Positions 1-8,157 of a stretch of DNA of 64,000 bases are shown piece after piece (within the stretch, counting starts at the first letter, position 1; each line of letters starts with the position of its first letter). The stretch is from Halomicrobium sp. LC1Hm (GTDB taxonomy: Archaea > Halobacteriota > Halobacteria > Halobacteriales > Haloarculaceae): NCBI RefSeq assembly GCF_009617995.1, contig NZ_CP044129.1, positions 1,426,001-1,490,000 on the forward strand, written 5' to 3'. A model generated the notes under the pieces. That model did not search any database and was not told the DNA's origin. It saw nothing but the letters and a program-made list of their open reading frames with translations. The position numbers and the translations under genes are program-made.

Positions 1-1040
1 GCCTTGATCTGATCGTCGCCGTCCTCGAAGGCCGGCTCGACGTTCTCCGGATCGGTGACCGTCGTCACGAGGTGATCGAGCAGGTCGTCGGGCATCGCCT
101 CGACGACTGCCGCCCCCTCCGCGAAGTGCCGGATGCCGGCGTTGACCGAGCCGAACAGACACTTGTTGTGGAGGACGATGTCGTTGTGCAGCGATCCGCC
201 GTCGATCTCGAAGTCCCAGGAACTGGGGATGCCGAGTAGCGCGCCGACGCCGTTGGGCGCGAGCGCCTCGACGGTCTCGAACGCGTGGGGCGCGTAGCCG
301 GTCGCCTCGTAGATGAAGTCCATCCCCTCGTACTCGTCGGGGATCTCGTCGACCGGGGTCTCGCGGGAGTCGATGTACGTCGCGCCGACCTCGTCGATGA
401 ACTCCAGGGTCGGGTCGGGCCGGTCACGTCGGCCGAGACAGTAGGCACGGTCGAACTCCTGGGTGAGCTGCCACAGCGTCAACAGGCCGAGCGGACCGTT
501 GCCCAGCACGGCGGCCGACTCGGGGTACCAGTCGAACGCAGAGCGAGTCGCGCGGGCGTGTTCGAGGGCCTTCTCCGTGTTCGACAGCGGCTCGACGAAG
601 ATGCCGTACGGCGCGATCTCCTCCTCGATGGGGATCAGGAAGTCCGCGGGACTGGTGAAGTACTCGGACATGTAGCCGTGCTCGCCGACGATCCCGCGTT
701 CGAAGTACTCGCCGTCGGGGGCCATGTCCGGCTCGTTGCGACGGAAGTACTCGTTGGTCTCGCCGTTTGGCTTGCGCCGGACCGTCGGAACGACGTACTG
801 ACCCTCGTCGAGGCCGGTGCCGTTGGGATCCTCGACGACCCCGACGGCCTCGTGGCCCATCACCATGTGGTCCTCGCCCTCGGGGAACCCGCCGTGGGAC
901 CCGCTCAACACCTCGTGGTCGGTGCCGTCGACACCGACTCGGAGCGTCCGAACCAGCGCTTCGCCGTGTTTTGGCTCCGGCCGTGGCTTCTCGATCAGTT
1001 CCGGCTCGTCGCTCCCGCGACGGATTGCGACAGCTTTCAT
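1..1040 (-). CDS. gdh: Glucose 1-dehydrogenase, C-terminus cut by window edge
   Basis: This is a zinc-dependent medium-chain dehydrogenase that oxidises D-glucose to gluconolactone with NAD(P)+, the first step of the semi-phosphorylative Entner-Doudoroff pathway. The 346 visible residues closely follow remembered haloarchaeal Gdh sequences. Catalytic zinc ligands known for that family are present as Asp38, His63-Glu64 and Glu150, and a Rossmann nucleotide site (VLGNGPLGLL) lies near residue 180. About ten C-terminal residues are missing at the left edge. The ATG at 1040 is supported by a TATA-like CTTAATCC about 30 bp upstream, which implies a leaderless transcript. I see no copy of the sugar-regulon palindrome at this promoter. 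Gluconate dehydratase, the next enzyme, is at 21345-22589. Confidence 0.95.
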   Translation of the reverse strand, partial: MKAVAIRRGSDEPELIEKPRPEPKHGEALVRTLRVGVDGTDHEVLSGSHGGFPEGEDHMVMGHEAVGVVEDPNGTGLDEGQYVVPTVRRKPNGETNEYFRRNEPDMAPDGEYFERGIVGEHGYMSEYFTSPADFLIPIEEEIAPYGIFVEPLSNTEKALEHARATRSAFDWYPESAAVLGNGPLGLLTLWQLTQEFDRAYCLGRRDRPDPTLEFIDEVGATYIDSRETPVDEIPDEYEGMDFIYEATGYAPHAFETVEALAPNGVGALLGIPSSWDFEIDGGSLHNDIVLHNKCLFGSVNAGIRHFAEGAAVVEAMPDDLLDHLVTTVTDPENVEPAFEDGDDQIK

Positions 1041-1186
1041 ACGTGGTCGGAAGATGTGAGCACCGGGGATTAAGTCTTCCTCTCTCGCGCTGTCTGGCGT
1101 AATTTGCGCCGTTCGCGTCGACAGACGGCGCTGTCGCTGTTGGCAGCGCGGGTCGCCCTCCGGAACGGACCGCAATTAGAGGGGAG

Positions 1187-2251
1187 TTACTCCACCGAGA
1201 CCGCTTCGCCGGCCTCGCTGGACCGATAGATCGCGTCCATCACGCGCTGGACGGTCAGCCCCTGTTCGATCGTGTTCATCGCCGGGGTGTCGCCGCTGGC
1301 GACGTGTTCGAGGAAGTACGCCTGTTCGAGCCCGTGGGCCTCCTGGTCTGCGGTCTCGATCTCGGTGTCACGGTGGTGGGCCGCGCCGTCGTCGGCCGTG
1401 TCGAGCACGGTCAGGGAGTCGTCGGCCATATCGAGGTGCGCGCCGCCGCCGTCGCCCCGAACGACGAGCTCCTGGCTCGGGTAGCGGTTGCTCGCCCACG
1501 CGACTTCGAGCGAGATCGTCTTGCCGTTCGCACAGCGGACGAACGCCGTGGCGGAGTCGTCGACGTCGAAGCCGCCGGCACCCTCGTCGTAGCCCCACAT
1601 GTTCAGATACGTGTAGTCGTCGTCCGGGCCGAACTGCGCGCGGGTCTGGGCCGAGACCTCCTCGATCTCCGGGAAGCCCATCAGGTACAGCGCCACGTCG
1701 ATGGCGTGGGTCCCGATGTCGATGACTGCGCCGCCGCCCGAGACCTCCTTTCGGGTGAACCAGCTGCCGCGACCGGGGACGCCGCGTCGGCGGATGTAGT
1801 TCGCTTCGACGTGAGAGACGTCGCCGAGTTCGCCGTCCTGACGGTACTGGTCGAGGACCTGAACCGGCCCTCGGAAGCGATTGTGGAACCCGACCATGCA
1901 AAAGCCATCGGCGTCGGCAGCCGCGTCCGCGATCCGCTCGGCGCTCTCCAGAGAGTGTGCGAGTGGCTTCTCGACGAGCACGGAGAGTCCCGCTTCGAGC
2001 GCGCTGGTCACGTACTCCTCGTGGAACGTGTTGGGCGTCGAGACGACGACGGCGTCGACGTGCTCGTACATCGCGTCCTCGTCCTCGTACACGTCGGCGT
2101 CGTAGGCCGCCGTGAACTCGTCGCGAGCCTCCTCGTCGATGTCGGTGCCGGCGGCCACCGTCCCCCCGACGTCGAGTACCTGGTCCGCGTGGAGGTGTGC
2201 GATGTTACCGAGTCCAACGAATCCGAGTCGAACGTCTTCTATGTCAGTCAT
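1187..2251 (-). CDS. Gfo/Idh/MocA-family oxidoreductase
   Basis: This 354-residue protein is a predicted NAD(P)-dependent sugar or polyol dehydrogenase. The N-terminal Rossmann motif GFVGLGNIA is at residues 10-18, the family EKP signature is at 94-96 (Lys95 being the usual catalytic lysine), and the C-terminal half matches the GFO_IDH_MocA alpha/beta domain. The substrate cannot be read from the sequence. A TATA-like TTTTTATCC about 31 bp upstream of the ATG suggests its own leaderless promoter. It lies directly behind the sugar ABC importer genes and in front of gdh, so it probably acts on a sugar brought in by that importer. Confidence 0.85.
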   Translation of the reverse strand: MTDIEDVRLGFVGLGNIAHLHADQVLDVGGTVAAGTDIDEEARDEFTAAYDADVYEDEDAMYEHVDAVVVSTPNTFHEEYVTSALEAGLSVLVEKPLAHSLESAERIADAAADADGFCMVGFHNRFRGPVQVLDQYRQDGELGDVSHVEANYIRRRGVPGRGSWFTRKEVSGGGAVIDIGTHAIDVALYLMGFPEIEEVSAQTRAQFGPDDDYTYLNMWGYDEGAGGFDVDDSATAFVRCANGKTISLEVAWASNRYPSQELVVRGDGGGAHLDMADDSLTVLDTADDGAAHHRDTEIETADQEAHGLEQAYFLEHVASGDTPAMNTIEQGLTVQRVMDAIYRSSEAGEAVSVE

Positions 2252-2300
2252 TCTCTGTCCGTGCCTCCGTGGGACGGGGATAAAAACGCTCGGGAATTAT

Positions 2301-2507
2301 TCAGTACAGCTGTTGTTCCTTTTCCTCTCGCTCCTGTTCGCGTTCCCGTTCGGCTTTGCGCTTGCGGCGACCGCGTCGGTACTGGAGAATGCCCGGCACG
2401 ATCTTGTTGCGCAGGTCGAAGGCGAACGACACGATGCCGTAGACCCAGAAGAAAAACAGGCCGACCATCCCGCTCCAGTACACCAGCGCGGCGGTGTCGG
2501 CGACCAT
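2301..2507 (-). CDS. Small membrane protein, last gene of sugar ABC operon
   Basis: This 68-residue protein has a hydrophobic N-terminal half (one long or two short membrane segments, about residues 8-42) and a highly charged Arg/Glu/Lys tail. It starts 2 nt after the stop of the ABC ATPase gene, so it is almost certainly co-transcribed. I do not recognise a family. Its position suggests a small partner of the importer or a membrane anchor, but that is inference only. Confidence 0.7.
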   Translation of the reverse strand: MVADTAALVYWSGMVGLFFFWVYGIVSFAFDLRNKIVPGILQYRRGRRKRKAEREREQEREEKEQQLY

Positions 2508-2509
2508 GG

Positions 2510-3691
2510 TCAGTCGTCACTCTCCGCGCGTGTGCCCGCCGAGCCATCGCCCGTCACGTCGACGATCCCGTGGGCGATGGCGTCGCCGGTCGTGTCGTCG
2601 AACAGGTGGATCTTACGCCGATCGAGTACGACGCTGACCGTTTCATCTTCCTGTAGATCTGAGTCCGGTTCGATGCTCATGAGCAACTGATCGTCCGTCG
2701 CGGCCTCCTGTGACATCGACGTCTCGCCGTCGCCAAGCAGGAGGTACGCGAAGATCTCGTCGCCCATCGGCTCCAGCACGTCCGAACGTGCCTGAATCGC
2801 TGCGGTGGGGTAGGAGACGTCGTCGGCCTCGGGCACCGGGTACACGTCTTCGGGCCGGACGCCGACGGTCACGTCGTCGCCCGGTGCCACCCCGTCGACG
2901 CGGGCGGGATCGAACTCGATCGAGAAGTTCGGCGTCTCGATCGCGTCGGCCTCGACGCTCCCGTTGACGAAGTTCATCGACGGCGAGCCGATAAAGCCCG
3001 CGACGAAGAGGTTCGTCGGCTCGTTGTAACAGACCAGCGGGGGGTCGATCTGCTGGAGTTCCCCGGTGTCGAGGACGGCGATGCGGTCGGACATCGTCAT
3101 CGCCTCGGCCTGGTCGTGGGTGACGTAGATGATCGTCGTGTCCAGTTCCTTGTGGAGTCGCTGGAGTTCCGTCCGCATGTGGACCCGGAGCTTGGCGTCG
3201 AGGTTCGCCAGCGGCTCGTCCATCAGGAACACGTCGGGTTCCCGGACGATCGCACGCGCGATCGCGACGCGCTGGCGCTGCCCGCCAGACATCTCGTCGG
3301 GCATCCGTTCGAGCATCCCCTCCAGTTGCACGATGTCGGCGGCCCGCTCGACGCGGCGATCGATCTCCTCTTTGGGGTAGTCCCTGAGACGCAGGCCGAA
3401 GCTGATGTTGTCGTACACGTCCATGTGGGGAAAGAGCGCGATGTTCTGGAACACCATCGCGATCCCGCGGTCCTTGGGCGGCAGGTTCGTCACGTCTCTG
3501 TCGCCGATGAACACCTTCCCCTCGGTCGGAATGGTGAGACCGGCGATCGTCTCCATCGTCGTCGACTTCCCACAGCCCGAGGGGCCGACGAGACAGACGA
3601 ACTCCCCGTCTTCGATGTCGAGGTTCATGTCGTCGACTGCCGTGACGTCTTCGTAGCGTTTCGTGACGTGTTCGAGTTTGAGGCTTGCCAT
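2510..3691 (-). CDS. Sugar ABC transporter ATP-binding protein (MalK/UgpC type)
   Basis: This 393-residue ATPase of the CUT1 carbohydrate importer class powers uptake from the cytoplasmic side. Walker A GPSGCGKST is at residues 36-44, the Q-loop is near 82, the MSGGQ signature is at 134-138 and Walker B (VFLMDEP) is at 154-160, followed by a D-loop and a switch histidine (VTHDQAEA). The C-terminal 150 residues form the OB/TOBE-like regulatory domain of MalK homologues. It lies 2 nt from both neighbours in a binding protein-permease-permease-ATPase-small protein operon. Confidence 0.93.
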   Translation of the reverse strand: MASLKLEHVTKRYEDVTAVDDMNLDIEDGEFVCLVGPSGCGKSTTMETIAGLTIPTEGKVFIGDRDVTNLPPKDRGIAMVFQNIALFPHMDVYDNISFGLRLRDYPKEEIDRRVERAADIVQLEGMLERMPDEMSGGQRQRVAIARAIVREPDVFLMDEPLANLDAKLRVHMRTELQRLHKELDTTIIYVTHDQAEAMTMSDRIAVLDTGELQQIDPPLVCYNEPTNLFVAGFIGSPSMNFVNGSVEADAIETPNFSIEFDPARVDGVAPGDDVTVGVRPEDVYPVPEADDVSYPTAAIQARSDVLEPMGDEIFAYLLLGDGETSMSQEAATDDQLLMSIEPDSDLQEDETVSVVLDRRKIHLFDDTTGDAIAHGIVDVTGDGSAGTRAESDD

Positions 3692-3693
3692 GA

Positions 3694-4686
3694 TTACTCC
3701 TTGAGTGCTCCCGAGGTTAGTCCGCTGACGATGCGTTCCTGTGCGACGACGACGAGAATGAGCATCGGGAGCACGCCCACGACGCTCGCCGCCGCCATCA
3801 GATTGAACGAGGTGGTGTACTGGGTCTGGTAGCTGAGGATCCCACCGACCAGGGGCGACCAGTTCCCGGCCTGTGGGGAGGTCGCCATAATCGAGCTGAA
3901 GAAGTACTCGTTGTACACCGAGATGAACGTCAGGACCGCTGCGGTCGCCACGCCGGGGGCCGACAGCGGCATGATGACCCGGAACAGCGCGCCGAGTCGG
4001 GTCGTCCCTTCGACGCGGGCCGCGTCCTCCAGTCCGTCCGGAATCTGGCCGTAGAACGTCGTCAGGATGAAGATCGACAGCGGCATGAACAGGGCGCTGA
4101 AGGGAAGCACCATCGACCCCGGCGTGTTCAGCAGTTCGATCGACTGGAACAGCGCCACGTCCGTGAAGGGGATGTTCACGGCGTTGCCGGCGAAGATGTC
4201 GTACAGCGGGACGACGAAGGCGGCGGGCGGGAAGTAGCTGATCGCGAGGATCGCGAGCATCAGCACTGCCCGGCCCGGGAACTCCAGGCGGCCGAAGACG
4301 TAGCCCGCCAGACTGGCGACGACGAGCACGATGATCGTCGTCGTCACCGCCAGCGCGAAGCTGTTCAGCATGTACAGGTGGAACGGGATCTCTCTGAACA
4401 CGTCGACGAACGCGCCCGGATTGAACCCCTGTGGGACCGGCAGCGGGAACGGGACCGTCGCCCCGAACAGCTCGATTTCGGGGATGAAACCGCCGCCGAT
4501 GATCTCGCTGTTGGGCGTCACCGCAAGCACCAGCAGCCAGTAGAAGGGAAACAGCGTGGTGACCATGAAGAAGATCATCGCGGTGTAGAACAGCGCCCGG
4601 TAGACGCGTTCCGGGTCTTCGATCGCCCGCTGGACCCAGCGGTTGAGCGGTCCGTCCGGCTCGTCGGTGTCGTCTATCGTCGCCAT
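3694..4686 (-). CDS. Sugar ABC transporter permease (MalG/UgpE type)
   Basis: This 330-residue inner-membrane permease has about six hydrophobic segments and a cytoplasmic EAA loop (EDAARVEGTTRLGALFRVIM), the ATPase docking motif of binding-protein-dependent importers. It lies 2 nt upstream of the ATPase gene and 1 nt downstream of the other permease. It would form the heterodimeric channel with that partner. The substrate is probably a glucoside or glucose, judged from the neighbouring alpha-glucosidase and glucose dehydrogenase, and is not shown directly. Confidence 0.9.
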   Translation of the reverse strand: MATIDDTDEPDGPLNRWVQRAIEDPERVYRALFYTAMIFFMVTTLFPFYWLLVLAVTPNSEIIGGGFIPEIELFGATVPFPLPVPQGFNPGAFVDVFREIPFHLYMLNSFALAVTTTIIVLVVASLAGYVFGRLEFPGRAVLMLAILAISYFPPAAFVVPLYDIFAGNAVNIPFTDVALFQSIELLNTPGSMVLPFSALFMPLSIFILTTFYGQIPDGLEDAARVEGTTRLGALFRVIMPLSAPGVATAAVLTFISVYNEYFFSSIMATSPQAGNWSPLVGGILSYQTQYTTSFNLMAAASVVGVLPMLILVVVAQERIVSGLTSGALKE

Positions 4687-4687
4687 G

Positions 4688-5677
4688 TTAGATCGCCTCC
4701 TCTCCCTGCCAGAGGATCAGCGACATCACGACCAGCCCGATGATCGCCGCCGTCGTGAACGCGATGGTCCCGGCGGCCGCGTTGAAGCCCGAAAAGAAGG
4801 ACTCGACGACCATACAGGACAGCGAGGGCACGACAGTACAGCTGGAGACGATGTCGATGATCCCGTACACCCGCATGGCCGCGACCGACCGGAACAGCAC
4901 CGCGACGGCGATGGTCGGCAGGATCAGCGGGAAGGTGATGTGTTTGAACTGCTGCCACTTCGAGGCCCCGGCGACTTTCGCAACGTCGTAGAGGCCACGG
5001 TCGATGCTCTGGAGGCCGGCGAGAATCAGCAGCGCCATGAACGCCGAGGTCTTCCAGATGTCGGCGACGATGATGACGAACGTCGCACTGGCCGGATCGT
5101 TGAGCGTGTTCGTGGGCGCGAGCAGGCCGAGGTCTGCCAGTGGCGGCGTCAGGAACCCGATGCTGGGCTGGAACATCAGGTAGAACATCATCCCCTGAAT
5201 GACGACCGGCACCGCCCACGGGATGATGATCGCAGCACGGATCCAGCGGCGACCGTAGAAGTCCTGATCGAGGATCAGTGCCTGCCCCATGCCGATGATC
5301 GTCTCGAAGAACACGCTCACGAACGCGAAAAGCAGCGTCATCGTCAGCGCGCTCGTCACGAGACCCTCCACGCCGTAGCTCTGTGGCAGGAACGTCGGCT
5401 GTCCGGGGAGGTACCGATCCATGTTCCCGGTGAACAGGTCGACGTAGTTCCCCGGGCCGACGAACTCGCCGAGTCCGGTAAACGTCTGCGCGAACAGCGA
5501 CATCTCGAAGGTCCGCAACAGGGGGTAGATAGCGATGCTCCCCAGCAACACGAACACGGGCAGCAAGAGCAGGTACGCGTAGGTGGTGTCGCTGAGGTTC
5601 TCCATCCAGCGGGTGACGCGGACCAGCGGCCCCGAGCGACGTGATTCGCGTTCACCACCCGCTGTCTCGGTACTCAT
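4688..5677 (-). CDS. Sugar ABC transporter permease (MalF/UgpA type)
   Basis: This 329-residue permease has an N-terminal cytoplasmic segment, about six transmembrane helices and the EAA motif (VAKVAGASKWQQFKHITFP) near residue 240. It pairs with the MalG-type permease that follows 1 nt later. The gap of about 77 bp to the binding-protein gene carries a TATA-like element and a copy of the regulon palindrome. The permease-ATPase part may therefore also be transcribed from an internal promoter. Confidence 0.9.
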   Translation of the reverse strand: MSTETAGGERESRRSGPLVRVTRWMENLSDTTYAYLLLLPVFVLLGSIAIYPLLRTFEMSLFAQTFTGLGEFVGPGNYVDLFTGNMDRYLPGQPTFLPQSYGVEGLVTSALTMTLLFAFVSVFFETIIGMGQALILDQDFYGRRWIRAAIIIPWAVPVVIQGMMFYLMFQPSIGFLTPPLADLGLLAPTNTLNDPASATFVIIVADIWKTSAFMALLILAGLQSIDRGLYDVAKVAGASKWQQFKHITFPLILPTIAVAVLFRSVAAMRVYGIIDIVSSCTVVPSLSCMVVESFFSGFNAAAGTIAFTTAAIIGLVVMSLILWQGEEAI

Positions 5678-5723
5678 AGGCGGTCACCTCTCATATCGAC
5701 ATCCCATCCATGTTTGATGATGA

Positions 5724-5741
5724 CATACCAGAGTTGTAAAA
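5724..5741 (-). promoter_or_regulatory. Putative TrmB-type operator and TATA before permease genes
   Basis: On the coding strand this reads TTTTACAACTCTGGTATG. It matches the left arm and TATA part of the element found at four other sugar promoters in this window, but the right arm is poor (GTATG instead of GTTGT). It lies about 47 bp upstream of the MalF-type gene. It is the weakest of the five sites. Confidence 0.4.
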
Positions 5742-5754
5742 CTAGGCGCTGGAT

Positions 5755-7308
5755 TCAGTTCTGCTCGATGTTCTCGAGGCTGGTGGCCAGCGACGCCATC
5801 GCGTCCTCGGCGGAGTTCTCCTGACCGACGACGTTGTTCGCGGCCTGTGCGATGTTGCTGGACTCCTGGCTCCAGACCGGCGTGACCGGCCGTGCCATCG
5901 CGTTCTCACCGGCCACCTGGAGCGTCTCCATGTAGCGACCGACCGGTGCGACATCGCGGGCCTCGTCGGAGTTGAACAGTTCGGGACGGGGCGGGAGCCA
6001 CCCCTGCAGTCGGAACAGTTCGAGGGCGAAGTCCGGCTCCATAACGGCCGAGACGACCTCGTCGATGACGTCGAGGTTCTCGCTGTTGGGGTTGAACGTC
6101 AGGTGCCAGCCACCGAGCGCCGAGGTCGTGCCACCGGTTCCGGGCTGGGCCGCCTCGCTCTCGGGAACCGCGTAGGGAATCGGCATCGCACCGAGGTCCT
6201 CGCCGAGTGCGGGGTCTTCGGTCTCTTCGGGGTTCCGACCCGTCAGCGCGAGCGAGTACGGCCAGTTGCGGTGGAACACGGCGTCACCCTCGGCGAAGGG
6301 CGAGCGAGAAGGCTCTTCGATCCAGCCGAGGATGTCCGTCGGCGCGATGTTGCCGGCGTAGTCCGCGAAGGTCCCGTCGAACTCCTCGTCGTGGACGAAC
6401 TTCCGCATCATGTTGAGCGCGTTGTGGACCTCGGGCTCGTCGACCGTGATCGGTCGCTCGCCGACCGGACCGAAGAGGTTCTCGCGGCCGCCGAAGTACG
6501 CGCCGCCCCACGAGGACATGACCTCGTTGAACGTACAGCAGGCGGTGCCCTCGTAGATGTCCCACTGGGTCGTAAAGCCGTACTCGACGTCGGCGTTGTC
6601 CTTCACGTCGGCGACGACGTGGGACCACTCCTCCCACGTCATCGGCTCGGTCGCCCAGTTCTCACTTTCCGGGTCGTAGCCCGCCTGTTCGACGAGGTCC
6701 TTTCGGTACTGCATCGTCGGGAAGTCGGGGAACAGCGGCACCCCGTAGAGGTCGCCCGACGACGGCTCTCGGGCCGTGTCGGTGAACCCACTGAAGTAGT
6801 TCTCGTTGATGTCCGAGAGGAGGTCCTCCGGGAGCGTCTCCGAGAGGTTCTGAATCAGCCCGCGCTGGATGAAGATGTTCACCCAGCCGTTGTCCATCTG
6901 GAAGATGTCGGGATCGCTCTGGTCCGCGTTGAGGATGCGGTTGTAGTTCGACCGGACCTCGCCCGTGTCCGAGGCGCTCGGGACCCACTCGATCTCGATG
7001 TCGTCTCTGAGACCACCGGCCTCGTGGAGCGCCGTCTTCATCTCTTCGCCGGCCGTCTGGACGGCAGTCGGCCCGATACCCCACTGGATCGTCGTCGTGC
7101 CGTCGCTCCCGCCGTCACCCGTCGTCGTTCCGGTACCGTCGCCGCCGTCGCCGCCGTCGCCGCCGTCGCTGCCACCGTCGCCGCCACCGACCAGATCCGC
7201 GCAGCCGGCGAGTGTCGCCGCGACACCCGATGCACCGCTGGCTGCGACGAACCGTCGTCGGGAGACACTGCTTCGCTGTCCGTCGTCGTCCGAATGATTA
7301 TTTGACAT
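5755..7308 (-). CDS. Sugar ABC transporter substrate-binding lipoprotein
   Basis: This 517-residue extracellular solute-binding protein (family 1) captures the sugar outside the cell. It has a Tat signal (SRRRF) followed by a hydrophobic stretch and an LAGC lipobox, then a low-complexity Gly/Asp/Ser linker typical of halophilic lipoproteins, and then the bilobal binding fold. I chose the ATG at 7308, just before the Tat motif. An in-frame ATG at 7332 lies closer to the predicted transcript start and is a fair alternative. It is the first gene of the importer operon, and its promoter carries one of the clearest copies of the regulon palindrome. Confidence 0.9.
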   Translation of the reverse strand: MSNNHSDDDGQRSSVSRRRFVAASGASGVAATLAGCADLVGGGDGGSDGGDGGDGGDGTGTTTGDGGSDGTTTIQWGIGPTAVQTAGEEMKTALHEAGGLRDDIEIEWVPSASDTGEVRSNYNRILNADQSDPDIFQMDNGWVNIFIQRGLIQNLSETLPEDLLSDINENYFSGFTDTAREPSSGDLYGVPLFPDFPTMQYRKDLVEQAGYDPESENWATEPMTWEEWSHVVADVKDNADVEYGFTTQWDIYEGTACCTFNEVMSSWGGAYFGGRENLFGPVGERPITVDEPEVHNALNMMRKFVHDEEFDGTFADYAGNIAPTDILGWIEEPSRSPFAEGDAVFHRNWPYSLALTGRNPEETEDPALGEDLGAMPIPYAVPESEAAQPGTGGTTSALGGWHLTFNPNSENLDVIDEVVSAVMEPDFALELFRLQGWLPPRPELFNSDEARDVAPVGRYMETLQVAGENAMARPVTPVWSQESSNIAQAANNVVGQENSAEDAMASLATSLENIEQN

Positions 7309-7356
7309 CGTCTTTCGTTGAGTTGCAGCCATCCTACTTAAGCGTTGCCGAAAGTT

Positions 7357-7377
7357 AACCACACCTGTTGTAAATAG
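7357..7377 (-). promoter_or_regulatory. TATA box plus TrmB-type palindrome, importer operon promoter
   Basis: The coding strand reads CTATTTACAACAGGTGTGGT, so a TATA-like CTATTTAC merges into ACAAC-AGGT-GTGGT. The same arrangement occurs before the TrmB-coupled small gene, the alpha-glucosidase and the isomerase-like gene. A protein bound here would touch or occlude TBP. The assignment to TrmB is inferred from regulon content. Confidence 0.65.
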
Positions 7378-7860
7378 AGATCATACACAGTCCTATACCA
7401 CATATTTTTTGTTATGATATCGAAGAAGGCAGCGGCTATCCGGCCACCATTTATAAACAACCGGCCCACCGCGGCGAACAGAGACGTTACACGCGAAATT
7501 AATTGTTAGTTTCTCTCAGTCGTTAACAGGGAGTGAAAACGGTCGGTAACGAGAGCGTACCGGGCCAGCGATCGGTGAAGCGACGGTTCCAGCGTCGAAG
7601 CGATGTCCCGAACGTCTCTCGTGACGGCGGTCGTACTGTCGGCTGACCATCTGTGAACGATTCCGATACTCCGGGGAGGCGAATATTTCACGGCGTTACT
7701 GAGCCTGTCATACAATAGTTCCCAACCAGAAGATTTCGAACAGCTCCGTCTGAAATAGATTGTGAAATGCAGTGTCTCGCTCACTTAGGCGTGAGATGAA
7801 TGATTAGAATCACGACGTAGAGGGTGTGAGACGTATTCTAAGACACGCTGTGACGAGTAG
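7378..7860 (+). other. Intergenic stretch without a supported gene
   Basis: About 480 bp separate the importer promoter from the pseudogene. Open frames here have no recognisable motif and unconvincing composition. The only structure I see is a decayed copy of the palindromic element at 7634-7700. Base composition is AT-richer than the flanking genes, as expected for a region shaped by insertions. Confidence 0.5.
7634..7700 (+). repeat. Decayed copy of the TACTGTCGGCTG palindromic element
   Basis: TACTGTCGGCTG at 7634-7645 and ATCTGTGA at 7649-7656 match the ends of the complete elements at 38032-38115 and 58201-58286. A shortened centre, CTCCGGGGAG, keeps the inverted symmetry, but the outer right arm is not recognisable. 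Unlike the other copies, this one does not follow a stop codon. Confidence 0.5.
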
Positions 7861-8096
7861 CTACAGATCTTCTTTCAGAAACGACGGTATGTCGTTGCGG
7901 TACAGATAGACTACGGCTAAGAGTGTCGCAATGACCGCCCCGGTCGCTGGAAAACCGACCGACGCCGACAGTTGGAGCATCGCGAGATATACTACTGCCA
8001 GGGACGTGAACGCCGCCAGTCGTTGGGTCTGCTGTGGTCGTTCGTGGATCTCGCGGTAGTGGTCGCGATCCCAGACAGGAAACTTGCAGATAGTTC
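7861..8096 (-). pseudogene. C-terminal fragment of an unidentified membrane protein
   Basis: One frame gives about 78 residues of protein-like sequence (motifs WDRDHYREIHERPQQT and DIPSFLKEDL at the C-terminus) with two hydrophobic segments, ending in TAG at 7861-7863. At the 5' side an in-frame TGA directly precedes it, and there is no ATG or GTG start. The upstream part has evidently been lost at a junction near 8100. It looks like the stump of a two-helix membrane protein cut off by a rearrangement. I cannot name the family. Confidence 0.5.
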
Positions 8097-8157
8097 ATAC
8101 GACTGATTTTTATTGAAGTCACCCGACACGCCGGAGAACACCGGATACAGCAGTAAT

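Noticed and set aside
2300..2320. Possible sixth regulon palindrome (ACAACAGCTGTACT) upstream of the first Gfo/Idh gene
   Set aside because: Only one arm matches, it is not joined to a TATA box, and it lies within the preceding gene.
7506..7784. 92-codon minus-strand frame in the 7.4-7.9 kb gap
   Set aside because: It spans the decayed palindromic element, lacks acidic haloarchaeal composition and has no recognisable motif.
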